From: Adineta vaga
Taxonomy: Eukaryota; Rotifera
Length of the DNA stretch: 64,000 nucleotides
Direction: 5' to 3'
Assembly (NCBI GenBank): GCA_021613535.1
Contig: CP075496.1
Location: 8,866,001-8,930,000, forward strand
How positions within the stretch are numbered: position 1 is the first letter of the stretch; each line of letters starts with the position of its first letter. Under the pieces are notes generated by a model. It did no database searches and was not told where the DNA came from. It saw nothing but the letters and a program-made list of their open reading frames with translations. A program made the position numbers and the translations under genes. Below, piece by piece: positions 33,862-45,584 of the stretch.

Positions 33862-36349
33862 ATGAACTATAATATTCTATTGTCTATCGTTTTATTCCAG
33901 ACTCTTCCAATGGCTCTAGATCTTAAATGTATAGATGCTATCATTCCATTACCTATCATACCAATTATTAATAATATGACCAATGTACCTACGCATTCAT
34001 ATTATAATCCAAATGGAAAAGCAATATCTCAATTGATTTCATCCTCAATGGCACATTCAACTTTTTCTATATCTGATATTGAAGTACTATTGGAAAAAAT
34101 TGTATCTAAAGATATTAGTTCATTGGATATTTCTACTATTACGAGTATAAAACCGATAAAATCGACTATTATCTATGCAAGTGTAACATTGGTTCTATTT
34201 CTTGTTCTTTCGTTGATATTTTATTTTATTTCATGTATTAACTGCTGTCGATCTAAATCAATTAAAGTAAATATCAATGTAGTATGCTATACTCATATTT
34301 TTTCATTAATATTTTAAGAAAAATTCACAAGCAAAAAAACGAAAATGTTCGTGCCGATGTATTTCAGTAATTGTTGTATTGTTGATTAGTTCAATCGTGA
34401 TTGGTCAAATGATTTATATTGCTTATCAAGTGAATAGAACTACAATTTATCTTGATAAATCAATTGAAAAAGTGAATCAAGAAATATATCCAAAAGAGAT
34501 TACACTTTACTTAGAACATCTTATTGAGCAATTAACGATTCTTGATCAATATTCGACACAAAGTAAATTCGATTCTTATTATTACAAATATCACTAATCA
34601 AAAGATGATTTTATTTGTAGCAAATTCGATTGTAGTTAAAGCATCGCAGTCAATGTTCGTTCAAGTATTCAATGGAGTTGTACGAGAACTATATTTTCTT
34701 GATACGATTCAACAATCAATTACTGACAGTAGTACACATATCAAAGAGTTGAATACATTAATAAATCAAGATACAACTTTATTACCACATATCAGTATTC
34801 TTTTCAAAGAGATCGAAAAGCAACATCAAGAAACCATCGATTATCTTCAAAAACCATTAGAAGAACTGTGTGACTATGCAAATGGAAAAGAAACCGAGAT
34901 CGATAGTACAGTTTTAGATGCCTTATATCCTATACATCAACAAATGGAAAAAATAATTAGTGCAATAGAAAATCAACTTCTCATTCATTTGAAACCGGAG
35001 GAAAATGCAATACTAATCAAAAAAGATCTTGAACGTCAAATTCGATACTATGCTCGAGTTGTCGGAATAACTTTATTAGTATTAATAATTATATTTGGTC
35101 TGATTCCAGCTATTTTCTTCACTACCATTGTCTTATGTTTTGGTGGATCAAAACAGTCGACATCGCGTTACCGGTTAGTTGATTTAAAAAAACCCACTTT
35201 TGACAGGAATCTTTAATAAAAAACAAATGATGTACTCTCTTCTATTGAAACTTTGTTAAAATATTTCAGTATGAATACTAACCAAGAATCAATAAGCGGC
35301 AAAGACTCAGTGATATCTGGTGACTCATCCGTCAAGCATCCTAACAGTGGAACACTATGTTGGATACGAATAATTTTCATGCCAATAATAATCATCTTAA
35401 TATTGATTGTTCTTCTGTCCAGTATATTCTATGCTGTAGATCTGTTTGCTCAAGGTATTTGTCGAACAGTTCATGAAGATCAGAAATTTCTTATTCCATT
35501 TCTCATTAGTAAAAGATACTTGTTTGAATTATTCACTTTTCTAAGACTTATTTCTGTATTTAGATAACTTACTTGGATCGTACTCTAATGACATTATGGT
35601 TGGTGGATTGAATATAGAAACGATATTCTTTACGGTTATCGATGATTGTGGAAATCAAACTCATTTTAGCCATCAATTTTTTACCAGTCATTTAGTTCGT
35701 TTACAAGATGATGTTGATAAAGCATTGAATCGATTAAATGATAAAATCAATGAAAAATTCGTTAATTCGATTACGGATATCGATATGCAAGCAGATCTTG
35801 GTCATCTGAATGCCTTCGATCAGTTACTTAATTCATCTGAAACTAAAAATAAAGTACAACAAATCCGTACAGATTTCGAAACAATCGAGACACAATTCGA
35901 AAAAATAACTGCTTCTACTCCAAAACTACCCACTACTATTGTTAATCAAACAATCGATAATGTTAGTATGGATAAAATCATATATGTATGAGAGGATAAA
36001 ACGAATTTAATTGTTATGTATTTTTAGTTAAAAGATTATGTACAAACAATACTCGAATCTACAACCGATACTTGTCCTTTGCCATTGAATATAATCTTCA
36101 AAGCAGATACATTTGTATGTCATGAATTTGCTACAGCAATCAATGGACTATGGTTCAGTCTGTTTCTTTATATGCTTTTTGTTGTTTTGGGTGTTTGTAT
36201 TGGTGGTTTATGTTTATATAAACGACTGTAAGTCGTTGTTTTTTTTTGTTTCTGATAAATCGAATTTTTTTATTATTTCCACTTCATTTAGTCGGATGAC
36301 TATTGGCACGGATTCGAGAACTTCTGATGTCGTAACAGTTCAGTTCTGA
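33862..36349 (+). CDS. Prominin-like five-transmembrane glycoprotein
   Basis: Seven exons (33862-34266, 34319-34562, 34621-35173, 35270-35508, 35564-35985, 36028-36227, 36292-36349) join with consistent phases to 706 residues. The layout is that of prominins (CD133). An extracellular N-terminus is followed by TM1 (STIIYASVTLVLFLVLSLIF), a short cysteine-rich cytoplasmic loop (CINCCRSK...KCSCRC) and TM2. The first large helical loop leads to TM3 and TM4 (MPIIIILILIVLLSSIFYAV), and a second large loop with cysteines and N-glycosylation sequons leads to TM5 (FSLFLYMLFVVLGVCIGGLC) and a short tail. Prominins bind cholesterol and shape membrane protrusions and cilia. Sequence identity to vertebrate prominins is low, so the call rests on topology and the Cys-rich loop. 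Confidence 0.7.
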
Positions 36350-36497
36350 TAGAGAGATTTTGTTCAAACAATACCGTCTTCACTACATACAGAATGACAT
36401 AGAACTTTCTTATTTCTATAAAATAAACTGACTACAAATAAAACACACACTAATAAAATTATTCAAATAAATGTCAGAAAATGTCTTGTTCTTCTCT

Positions 36498-37601
36498 TCA
36501 TTTACGAAACAGATGAGGTGTATCCAACGTATGAAATAGTTTCCAAATAGTCAAATAAGTAATAATTCCATATAAAACGATATAAACTATTCCAGCAAAC
36601 ATTAAAAGAATTCCAAAAGCTAGTTGTGCTTGCATGATGCCAACTTTTGTTCCATAAGTACCACCATATGATATTCCCGAATAAACATAAGTCAAACTGG
36701 AAATAGCACTGCTAGCTGAAACAAAGCTACCCGCAATACCAATTAGAATAAAAGTAAAAACCAAAAGAACTAGTTGAGAAATAAGCACTCTAGTTGCCCA
36801 TAATCTTGGTCGATCCCATTTTTTTACTGAAAAATATTGACATCATGTTAACCTCTTCTTTTTCTCGAAAAGCTTACCTAACAAAATAGTCATAATGGCA
36901 GCAGCCATAAATGGAATGCTACACCAGAAACCCGCACCTGTAGCGGAATAAGTAGAGACAGCTAATGATGCTATTTCCAGAATAATAATAAGTATGGTTA
37001 AAATGACTTCAATAATGCCATAAATCAATATAGGTAGTTTTGGAAATCGAGATCGCCAACTATTCTCATACTGCGAAAGTAAATGCGCAGATTCAGCTGA
37101 TTGTGGTTCAGTCTACACAATAAAAAAAATATTTAGAAACTCAACTCAAGACATCCACTTTGTCATATAGACATGTATTAATATCTATTCTACTAAATTG
37201 TCGTTGTTGCACTGTTTTTATAGTATTTGCTGTTACATTATATGGTTTGTTTGCTTCATATGTCTGACGTGATATTGTTGACATACTGTAAGACTGATTG
37301 GCGGCTGGTGATTGATTAGGATTGTTAAATGTAGCATTTGATCTATTCGTTTGGTAAGTTTGAACTGATGTTGTATGTGACCCGTAGGATTCGTTTGGAG
37401 GTTGACTCCAGTCTGAAACACTGTGAGCAAACTGTGTGCTTGGTGCATGTCTAGCAATTGATACGTTCGGTTGAGCTTGCACAGAAATAGGTCTTGGCTG
37501 TGGAACAGTAGCAGCAGGTGTTGATAAACTCCTAAGAAGAGCAGGCGGTATAGGCACATATATTCTACATGCTGAACATTGAGCACACGATACGACCGAT
37601 G
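36498..37601 (-). CDS. Four-TM protein with proline/glutamine-rich N-terminal region
   Basis: Exons 37601-37159, 37112-36878 and 36826-36498 join in frame; the first exon of the gene was not found (the segment opens after a TTTTTCAG acceptor). The 5' part is a low-complexity Ser/Gln/Asn/Pro tail headed by a CxxC pair (CAQCSACRIYVPIPPALL). It is followed by four hydrophobic segments (LPILIYGIIEVILTILIIIL; GFWCSIPFMAAAIMTILL; LVLLVFTFILIGIAGSFV; LAFGILLMFAGIVYIVLYG), in a MARVEL/tetraspan-like layout. The donor after exon 37159 is GTGGAT, which is weak. It resembles the gene at 38266-39110, where the low-complexity tail and CxxC are at the C-terminus instead. Function unknown. Confidence 0.6.
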
Positions 37602-38265
37602 CTGAAAAACAAGAAAAACCGTAGGTTATTATAGATTATAGTTATATGTATTATTGAAAAAAATCAATCTATTCTCACATGCCGCCATTTATAAGAAGAA
37701 ATCGACTTGTTCAATAGTATGGTAAAACCAAAAGATCTAAAAGACAAAAAAATACACGCTTCGTTATTTCTTCTAGTATTAATATGTGTAAAAACATCCG
37801 TTTTTTCCGCGAATTTTCAAAAAATAAACAATTATATACCTCGCCACAATCCAAATGTAGAATACTAATGAAAAACTATGGCTGAGGTTCATAAAAAAAT
37901 AATGTCATTGTGTGACTTTGTATTCGTATAGTATGTTTTATACTACAGACTAGTACAATATTTGCATTGTATTATTTATCGTAATGATTTCTTATAAAAA
38001 TAAAAATAAAAATAACCTTCACAAAGAATAATTGAAAGTGATTCTGCTGATTATAAATGTACAAAGTAGTGTTATGCATGTCGGAGAATTTCTATCTCAG
38101 TTTTAAAAAGAATATAAATAAGAAATTCTTTTCATCAAAAAAAAAGAAGTACTCTAGTTTTCGTTGAGAAGTAGCTGTAAGAGTGAGAATATTGAAAGTT
38201 GACTAGATTTAGAGATTAGCAGTTATTTTCGTTTCATTCAGGAAGATTCAAATACATAAAAAATC
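37602..38265. other. Divergent intergenic region
   Basis: About 660 bases between two divergently arranged four-TM genes. It probably holds the missing first exon of the minus-strand gene, but no join with matching phase was found. A TTTCATTCAG acceptor-like site at 38240 precedes the plus-strand start. Confidence 0.4.
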
Positions 38266-39110
38266 ATGTACAACTATATGGCACAACAACGAAAAGAGTT
38301 ATGGCGAAGATTTTTTCCAACAACAGTTGCCAACCTAACATCGATTGCACAATTATTTCTCACTGTAGCCATTGTTGGTTGTGAAGTCATTGGTATCTTT
38401 TTTCAATTTTCATGAATGAATGCCTTTTTGTTGGATATTGGGTATCTCCATTTTTTACGTTAGCATGGTTTTCATTAGCATGTGCAAGTAAGCAATTATG
38501 TTTATTTATGGTTATTATACACATATTTTCTCCGTCATTTTAATTAGGTTGCTGTTGTCGAACCCGTAATTGTGGAATAGGAACGTTAGTTTTTCAATGT
38601 CTTTCACTGATAATGGCTTCGTGTGTTGTCGGTTTTGATATTTATTTCTTGGTACATCCAACACAATGTTTCTTTTCAAATGTATGCAGCATATGCGATG
38701 GCAGATAGGTTAGCTTTTATTATAATTAATAGAGAATATTTATATCTGACGCTTTTAGTCGTTCCGATATGTCAACATTATATGATGTCAAAGTTAGAAT
38801 TATTTGGGGTCAACTAGCTGCTGGTGTTCTTATGTTCATTTCGAATATATTCTATGTCATCTTCTTTGTCGAAACGAATAGACGAGTAAAACGAGGAGAA
38901 TCTCTACCACACAGTTCATCGGCGCCTATCACTCTCATGCCACAGATACACCAATATCCTTCACCATATGCTAATCCTGTCTATGGCTATACATTGAATA
39001 GAAAGTCTGTGGTACAGCAATACGTTCCACCTCCGCCACAACCTCCAACAAATCAACTTACTTGTCCTAGATGTGCAACGAGTTTTCCAATAACAATAGA
39101 ACGTTATTAA
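38266..39110 (+). pseudogene. Four-TM protein with CxxC tail, probably frame-damaged
   Basis: ATG 38266 opens a frame with TM1 (SIAQLFLTVAIVGCEVIGIF) that ends in TGA just after a run of six T (38398-38403). One base out of frame, the sequence continues NECLFVGYWVSPFFTLAWFSLACA, which parallels GFWCSIPFMAAAI of the neighbouring minus-strand gene and so looks like real coding sequence. A 71-base GT-AG segment (38393-38463) could be spliced out in frame instead, deleting that loop. After the intron 38488-38547 the TM3 frame (GTLVFQCLSLIMASCVVGFD) also disagrees by one base with the frame that matches the next donor (GATAG, then GTTAGC). The last exon is intact: TM4, then a Pro-rich tail ending in CPRCATSFP. 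Confidence 0.5.
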
Positions 39111-39782
39111 TATTTTTCTTATACGGATGTCAACTTTTCATGTTCATGAAAAAGAACCTTAAGAATCTGTAGAATTTATATCAAAAATTCATTTTCTTTT
39201 CAAAGTAAAACAGAATAGATCATCCTTCCAAGCAACAAGATAGTTGTTCAAAGAGAATGTTGATGTAGTAAATGTTTTGATTTTGTACTGGCATGACTTA
39301 TCTACCGATATTAGTCCAGTACCTTCCACAGACTGAAAAGTTCATATGTCAGAAAACGACAGGGGATGCAGAGATGAGGGTTTTCGTGCTTGAAATTTTT
39401 CATCTAATACTACAACATATCCCGCCATGCATATCTAAGCCACTCCTTTCGACTTTTATCTGTACATGCGGGAACGTCGCGGACAGTTTGGTGACGTTAG
39501 CAATTACAGGGACTGAATACATAGCAAACAGACAAACACTCTTCTTTATATATATATAGAGAGAGATTTCTTCATTTTTTCTCTTTTCTTCCGTTCTTTT
39601 TCTTTTTCTTTTTTGTTCTTATAGAAGGTTTTTGCCGTCATGCGTAATTATATTACTAATATCCACGTGCATCAGTCACTTACATTATATATTCGGATTG
39701 CATATCCAATATGCACGAATTTTTTATTACATTTGCTGCGCATAATACATGGCGAATTTTTTAGATAGTTTAGTCGACCTCG
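39111..39782. other. Intergenic, one slightly GC-richer patch
   Basis: About 670 bases. An 88-codon plus-strand frame at 39293-39559 is a little richer in G+C than its surroundings but has no recognisable domain. A short TA/GA microsatellite lies at 39549-39566 and a T/C-rich tract at 39567-39620. Confidence 0.4.
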
Positions 39783-41836
39783 ATGTCCAAATCACAGCAA
39801 AAACTAACACTTTCATCAGCAACTACCTATCGTAGTAGTGTTAATGACGAAAATCAAGATTGGGAACACTCATCTGAATCTACTGAGGAAGCAGATTATG
39901 ATCAATCAACACGGAGACGTACGAAGCAAGTGTTGTTTTGTATTTTTCACGACTTTAATTAGACAATAGTTTTCCTTAAGATAAAATAGTCTGTTTGATT
40001 TCTTAGGAATTCAATGTTACACCAAGAAGCATCTGATTTCTTTTCATACAGTATTGATTGGAGTAGACATGCCAGTCCTACATCTCATTGCTGGTTACCG
40101 TGCTCACCCAAGAACTCCATTATTTCACGTTCATGTGCTTGTCTTTCTTGTCAAAAGCCTCAATCATTATCTGAGTCGTCTCTTGCTGAGTGTCCAACTT
40201 GTTCATTGATTATACATACCTGTCATCTCTCTGAACAAGACGAAACAGAAGTAGACGATAATCATTATACTATTCCACCATGTCGTGCGTCATTTATGGA
40301 TGATAAAATGGCAGAGAAAATCGAAACTTATGATCAACATCACTGGTCTCATGTGTCAGTCCTCTCAATGCCATGTACATATTGTAAACGTAAAACATTG
40401 AAAAATAGTTCAGTGCGTACTATCGATCAACATGTAACGGTGCCAAAGCCTGACGAACCATCCAGTGGACTTATATGTATGTGGTGTTCTCGAAATTATC
40501 ATCAAATATGTTGGAATAGTGCTAAATTTGATAAAAACAACAATGGATGTGATTATGGTGAATTCGGGTAGGATTTTATGTGAATAGATTAGTTGTATGT
40601 GAAAATCGGTATTCATTTAGTAATATTGTTGTCCGTCCACAATGGTTACGCCGTGTAACAAATACTCATTCTCATTTTCGAGCGCAAATGCCAGGACAAT
40701 CTGAAGCAAACGGTGTAACATTAACACCTGTGATATTTTTCATCAATAAACTTTCAGGTGGTCAAAAAGGTCAACAGATTTATCGTACACTAGTTCGTCT
40801 TCTCAATCCACGTCAAGTATTTTTACTTGAAAATGACGCAACCATTACGCAAGCTTTACAGATCTATTCGTCACTCAACAATACTCGTATTTGTATTTGT
40901 GGTGGTGACGGAACAGTTGGATGGGTACTCAGTCATATTGCAGATATGTTTCCATTGTCCACGAATCCTCCAGCTGGTATTTATCCGTTAGGTACTGGCA
41001 ATGATTTATCACGTGTACTTGGTTGGGGAGATCAGTACAGTTCCACACGACTATTTCAAATACTGACACAAATAGTTCCAGCACATCCCATGGCACTTGA
41101 TCGTTGGAAAATTCATATCGAGACATTAGAACCAAATGCGTCGAATGTACAATCAGAAAATATTCGTCAACGTTGCTTTTCATTCATGGAACATCCAAGA
41201 TTTATTCGTAATGGTGACTTACCATTGTATGAAAATCATCGTACACCGATCAATTCATTCTTTTTCAATTATATCAGTTTTGGATTGGATGCAGCTGTTG
41301 TACTCGATTTTCATGCTCGTCGAACACGTGATCCATCTGGATTTACATCACCTTTGAAAAATAAACTTGTTTTTATCTCAGAAAGTCGTAAATATTTTAA
41401 TGATTTTGCGTTTGGTATAGCATGGAATATAAGTTCATACCTTCGTTTAATATGTGATGGAGAAGATTTCACTGATTCAATACGTAGTTGTCATTCTATT
41501 GTCTTGTTGAACACTCGAGGCTTTGGTTCTGGTACACAACCATGGGGTCGAACAGCGACAACAACAACAGCTATTGCTACTGCTACTACGATAAACTATT
41601 TTGAAGCACAAGATTTTGGTGACGGAAAAATTGAAGTACTCGGTTTAAATACTAGACAAATGGCGTTAATTCATGTTGGTTTTCGTGGTACTCGTATTGC
41701 TCAATGTAGTCGAGTTCGTATCGAACTTAGTCACCCAATGCCAGTACATATGGATGGTGAACCTTTTCATCTTGCTGGTTCAACAGCTATTGATATCAAA
41801 CATGCTGGTCAGGTTATGGTGTTGAGTAATGATTAA
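39783..41836 (+). CDS. Diacylglycerol kinase
   Basis: Three exons (39783-39925, 40007-40567, 40621-41836) join to 639 residues. The first intron uses a GC-AG pair (donor GCAAGT), which is the only way to keep phase. After an acidic, Ser-rich N-terminus come cysteine/histidine-rich C1-like zinc fingers (CACLSCQKPQ...CPTCSLIIHTCH; HHWSHVSVLSMPCTYCKR; GLICMWCSRNYHQIC). The catalytic domain follows: VIFFINKLSGGQKG, the glycine-rich ATP site CGGDGTVGWVL and PLGTGNDLSRVLGWG. The accessory domain comes last (FFFNYISFGLDAAVVLDFH, RGFGSGTQPWG, MPVHMDGEPF). The enzyme phosphorylates diacylglycerol to phosphatidate and so damps DAG/PKC signalling. With no EF-hands or PH domain seen, it resembles the short epsilon-like type. 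Confidence 0.88.
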
Positions 41837-42089
41837 AATTAATTATGAAAACAAGTACTGAAAGATTTTTCATCAGATGTCGCTATTTTATAATAAATAC
41901 AGTATGACTCAGAAAAATAAATATATGAAGAATAAAAACACATGTGCAAACCTATTTGTTGTCAAAACTTTGAAAGTCTATTAATTGATGAAGTAATGAA
42001 ATGTCTCCTTTTTTTTCTTTATAGATTTTGCGATGATGATGATGATGATGATATTATAAATACTTTTTAGTAAACGAACTTATTTATCA

Positions 42090-42428
42090 ATGGAAAATGA
42101 CGAATTCAGTTTTGACAAACTTTTCAAATTATATTCTTGGAAAGAAATTAAAAATTGTCCTGGAAGGTATTTACTAAATAAAGAAGATAATCAACGTCTT
42201 CATACTGTTTTACCAAACGAATTTTTGAATAATCAGACATCTATACATATATTTACGAGTGAAATGTGTCCAGATAGGATACATATTGGAAAATTTATCA
42301 ATGGTGGATTATTGTCTTATGAAAAATCTGATGGTACTTATGTTCATACTTTAAATAATTCTTCTGGTTTGACTAGAAAAATGAATCATTTGAATATACA
42401 GTTCAATAATGATATTTTACATAATTAA
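42090..42428 (+). CDS. Small single-exon protein of unknown function
   Basis: 112 residues, acidic N-terminus (MENDEFSFDKLFKLYSWKEI), a NCPGRYLL motif at about residue 27, and a compact C-terminal part (DRIHIGKFINGGLLSYEKSD, then YVHTLNNSSGLTRKMNHLNI). No signal peptide or membrane segment. The NCPGRY and G-L-L/HTLN...SGL.RK pattern looks like a conserved small domain that I have seen only as uncharacterised. It lies 250 bases downstream of the diacylglycerol kinase on the same strand, after a (GAT)n repeat at 42031-42052. Confidence 0.55.
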   Translation: MENDEFSFDKLFKLYSWKEIKNCPGRYLLNKEDNQRLHTVLPNEFLNNQTSIHIFTSEMCPDRIHIGKFINGGLLSYEKSDGTYVHTLNNSSGLTRKMNHLNIQFNNDILHN

Positions 42429-43002
42429 TCTGACAATATATGTGTTTCTGCTCCGAATTTGCTTCAACATTTGTTCTAATAGTTATATATCAAAATGTAT
42501 TTTTATATTTCATTCTTTTTTTTTTCTATAAAAGAAACGACATCAAAGATACGGGCAAAATGAAGAGAGATGTACGTGAAGAATGACAGTGCTTGAAACT
42601 ATGCCTTTTATTCAAATTTAAAATATGATTAGGCAAGTCTAGTTGATGTTATGCGATGGGTTGCGGTCAAAATCTAGATGGAACTTGGATAATAGAATCG
42701 GACGAATAACATATCATATCGTATGTTATATATATTTGTTGAAAATAAGTAAAACTTATCTTTACTATGCTACAAAACTATACTGTATCATGTTCTCGAT
42801 ATATGAGTCATAATTTGCATTGCATCAGACAAAAGAATACTTTTCTTTCGCAAGAAATCTCGTTCTTACGAAAGTGAAACTGTGACGAAAAGCTTATCTG
42901 GCCTATGGCGTGTTTTATATGTTACCAAATATTGAGAGAAAAAATGTCGTCTATTAATACCGCAAATTATCCTCATAAATCTTACACAAAACAGCAATCA
43001 TC
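42429..43002. other. Intergenic, nothing recognised
   Basis: About 570 bases of AT-rich sequence without a supported feature; presumably 3' and 5' flanks of the neighbouring plus-strand genes. Confidence 0.5.
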
Positions 43003-44763
43003 ATGATCCAAAAGTGGTTTTCCATCTATCAAAATTCCTCTCCATGGAATTTATTTAAAGTTATATTTGATATAGTTCTTATTCTCAAACCATTTCAGTT
43101 AATTCAATGGTTTCTCTTAACTGTCGCTTCAATGACAATAACTACTTATTTAAATGTATCATTCCTATCAATCATAACATTAAATGTCACTCAAGGTTTG
43201 AAATATCTTTTTCTGATGTTCATATTCGAAAATCTTACATCTTATTGTAAACTTAAAAAAAGTTCTGCTAGGAAAACATTTGTTCTTGATTTTCTTGAAC
43301 AATTACAAACGAAAATAAATCAACGAATTCTTAGTACAAATTGGATTAAAATCAAATTATCTGATCAAGTTGAAATACGACGAAAGATCGAAGATGCTTC
43401 TTCATCATGTCAATATCTTATTGAAGAATTTATTGATCAATTACAAGAACTTTCGACATTTATTATGACAATCATTACTATATTTTATATATGTCCACTA
43501 GCAACAATTCTAATTGGCATTGTTTACGTTTGTTTCTATCGATTTTATTTAAACAAACAAAGTGATCATTTATTGGATGAGAAATTAAAAATGATCGAAA
43601 AAAATGATAAATTGTGTACGAAATATGCTCGTGCAAATGCCAACATGTTTGAATATGTGATTCATCATGAAAAAAATCATATTATTCGAATAACAAATGA
43701 ATTAAAAGTTGATATGGAACGAATATGGTTTACATTAGATTATCTTTACGATTATTTATCGTTAAAAGAAGATACTCTTGGTAAATTATGTACATTTCTA
43801 ACAATTCTTTTTTATTATTTATTAAATGGTATGAATACATTTATTATTCCATTGTATTATTATTTATCAAGTTTTACTGATTGTATTCATACATTACTCG
43901 TTGCATATATTCGTTGTTTACGATTGAAAAAAGATTATGATCTTATTCAACCGATTCTCGAAGAATATGATGAACGAATTAATGTTGAACAAATAGATTT
44001 AAGATCCGAATTTCAAATTTCTGATCTTTCATTTCAATATGAAGGAACAAGAGAAATCTTTCATTTACAACTCAATGGTTCATTGACATTTCAAATGGGA
44101 GAAGCTATATTAATTACAGGAAAAAGTGGAGCAGGTAATTTTGATTAATCGATAGAATACAACAGTCTTATATTCAATTTAGGTAAATCAACATTTTATG
44201 ATATCTTAAATGGTTCCATTCCAATGAATGAATATTCAATCAAGGTACACATTGATAAATCAGACATTCCAAGTACATTACATGCAATAGAAAAATGTCG
44301 AACAATGGTTTTACAAGATAGTAATATGGATTATCGATCGACTATCTATAGTATGGTAACAAATATTGATGAAGATGAAGTTAATCAACAACGAACACCT
44401 GAACTTGATTCACTTGTATGGGAATTTTTACATATTGTTCAAATTGATGATTTCGTACGAAATGAATTGAATGGTAATCTTGATGAAGAAATGGAGAATA
44501 AACTTAGTGGTGGACAAAAGACAAGATTATTATTAGCACGTGCTTTATATCGTGCTCATAATCGTCATTCTTCATTACTTATCCTCGATGAACCTGATAA
44601 AGGTCTACCAGCAGAAACAACAGTAACAATTATTGATAATATTATCAAATGGTATCGATCGAAAGGCATTCTTTTTCTTACTTTACATACAGAACGAGCA
44701 CATACACTTGATTTTAATCAAATTCTACATGTTGAAAATGGAATAATTACCAAAGTCAAATAA
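43003..44763 (+). CDS. Divergent ABC exporter-like half transporter
   Basis: Two exons (43003-44134, 44183-44763) join to 570 residues; the 48-base intron splits the Walker A motif (GKSGAG, then KST). The N-terminal 330 residues hold about four to six hydrophobic segments (LIQWFLLTVASMTITTYLNV; FIMTIITIFYICPLATILIG; LTILFYYLLNGMNTFIIPLY) with long helical linkers typical of type I exporters. The nucleotide-binding domain has Walker A, signature LSGGQKTR, Walker B LLILDEPDKG and a histidine in LHTERA at the H-loop position. The glutamate after the Walker B Asp is present, so ATP hydrolysis is plausible. It is shorter and more divergent than animal ABCB/ABCC proteins, closer in size to bacterial half exporters. 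The origin and substrate are unclear. Confidence 0.75.
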
Positions 44764-45143
44764 TATCAATGAATGCAAGGAAAAAATCTACTTTGGAACG
44801 ATTCAGATATTTCTAAAATTGAATATAGTAAAGAAAAAGATTTTTTAAATTTTTTGGCTTCAAACATAACGATGAATGAGAATATCACGTTGTACTACTT
44901 GTATCATCATTATCATTGAGTATTGAAGGGAAAAAATATACATGTTTGCTTCATGACGCACGGATCAATGCTATTCTTCTTTCTTATCTGACGTCATGTA
45001 TCGATTATAACAAGGTCATATGTTCATATACACTTGCCATGTATATATACAGTTACTCTTCATTTCATTCAATACGCTATCGATTCATTTGTTCATCTTT
45101 GATATAGCACCAATTGATTGAACATTTTAAACAAAATTTTGAG
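44764..45143. other. Intergenic with possible trans-splice acceptor
   Basis: About 380 bases. The sequence TTTGATATAG ends at 45109, shortly before the coiled-coil gene, and could be a cis or spliced-leader acceptor. Nothing else was recognised. Confidence 0.4.
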
Positions 45144-45584
45144 ATGTTACTTAAGTCACGAACATCAGAAGAAACTAAACGATTACCAACGTTATTGAAA
45201 TGTTTTTCGGATCCTCAATGGACGGAAAGAATTATGGACGATGCACTATCTTCTTTATCAACACGTCAAAGTCAAGCTCGATTATTAGAAGATAGAATTA
45301 GTGCATTTACTCTTGCAATTGATAAACAACAGAAACGTTTGACTGATATTAAACAATATGGAATGAGACACTTTTGGTATAAAATATGTGGTCATTTGGA
45401 ATCACGTTTGAAGAAAGGAGAAATGATACGATTACAAAATGTGGAAAAAACCAAAGAAGCTAAAGAATATTTGATCGTTGTGAATAATGAAATTCGACTT
45501 GCTGAAAAACAATTACAGATTTTGCAAAATGCTTATGAACAATATGCAAAAACGAAACAGATACTCGAACAAAAACTATCATAA
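45144..45584 (+). CDS. Coiled-coil protein, unknown
   Basis: About 146 residues from ATG 45144 (MLLKSRTSEETKRLP); the open frame extends upstream to an AG acceptor at 45109 (HQLIEHFKQNFE), so an upstream exon is possible. The protein is almost wholly helical and charged, with heptad-like leucines from ALSSLSTRQSQARLLEDRIS to the C-terminal LAEKQLQILQNAYEQYAKTK. No enzyme motif or membrane segment. Family not recognised; likely a structural or adaptor protein. Confidence 0.5.
   Translation: MLLKSRTSEETKRLPTLLKCFSDPQWTERIMDDALSSLSTRQSQARLLEDRISAFTLAIDKQQKRLTDIKQYGMRHFWYKICGHLESRLKKGEMIRLQNVEKTKEAKEYLIVVNNEIRLAEKQLQILQNAYEQYAKTKQILEQKLS

Noticed and set aside
39293-39559. 88-codon frame in slightly GC-richer DNA, possible transposon scrap
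   Set aside because: No recognisable domain and no repeat ends; kept only as a note on the intergenic region.
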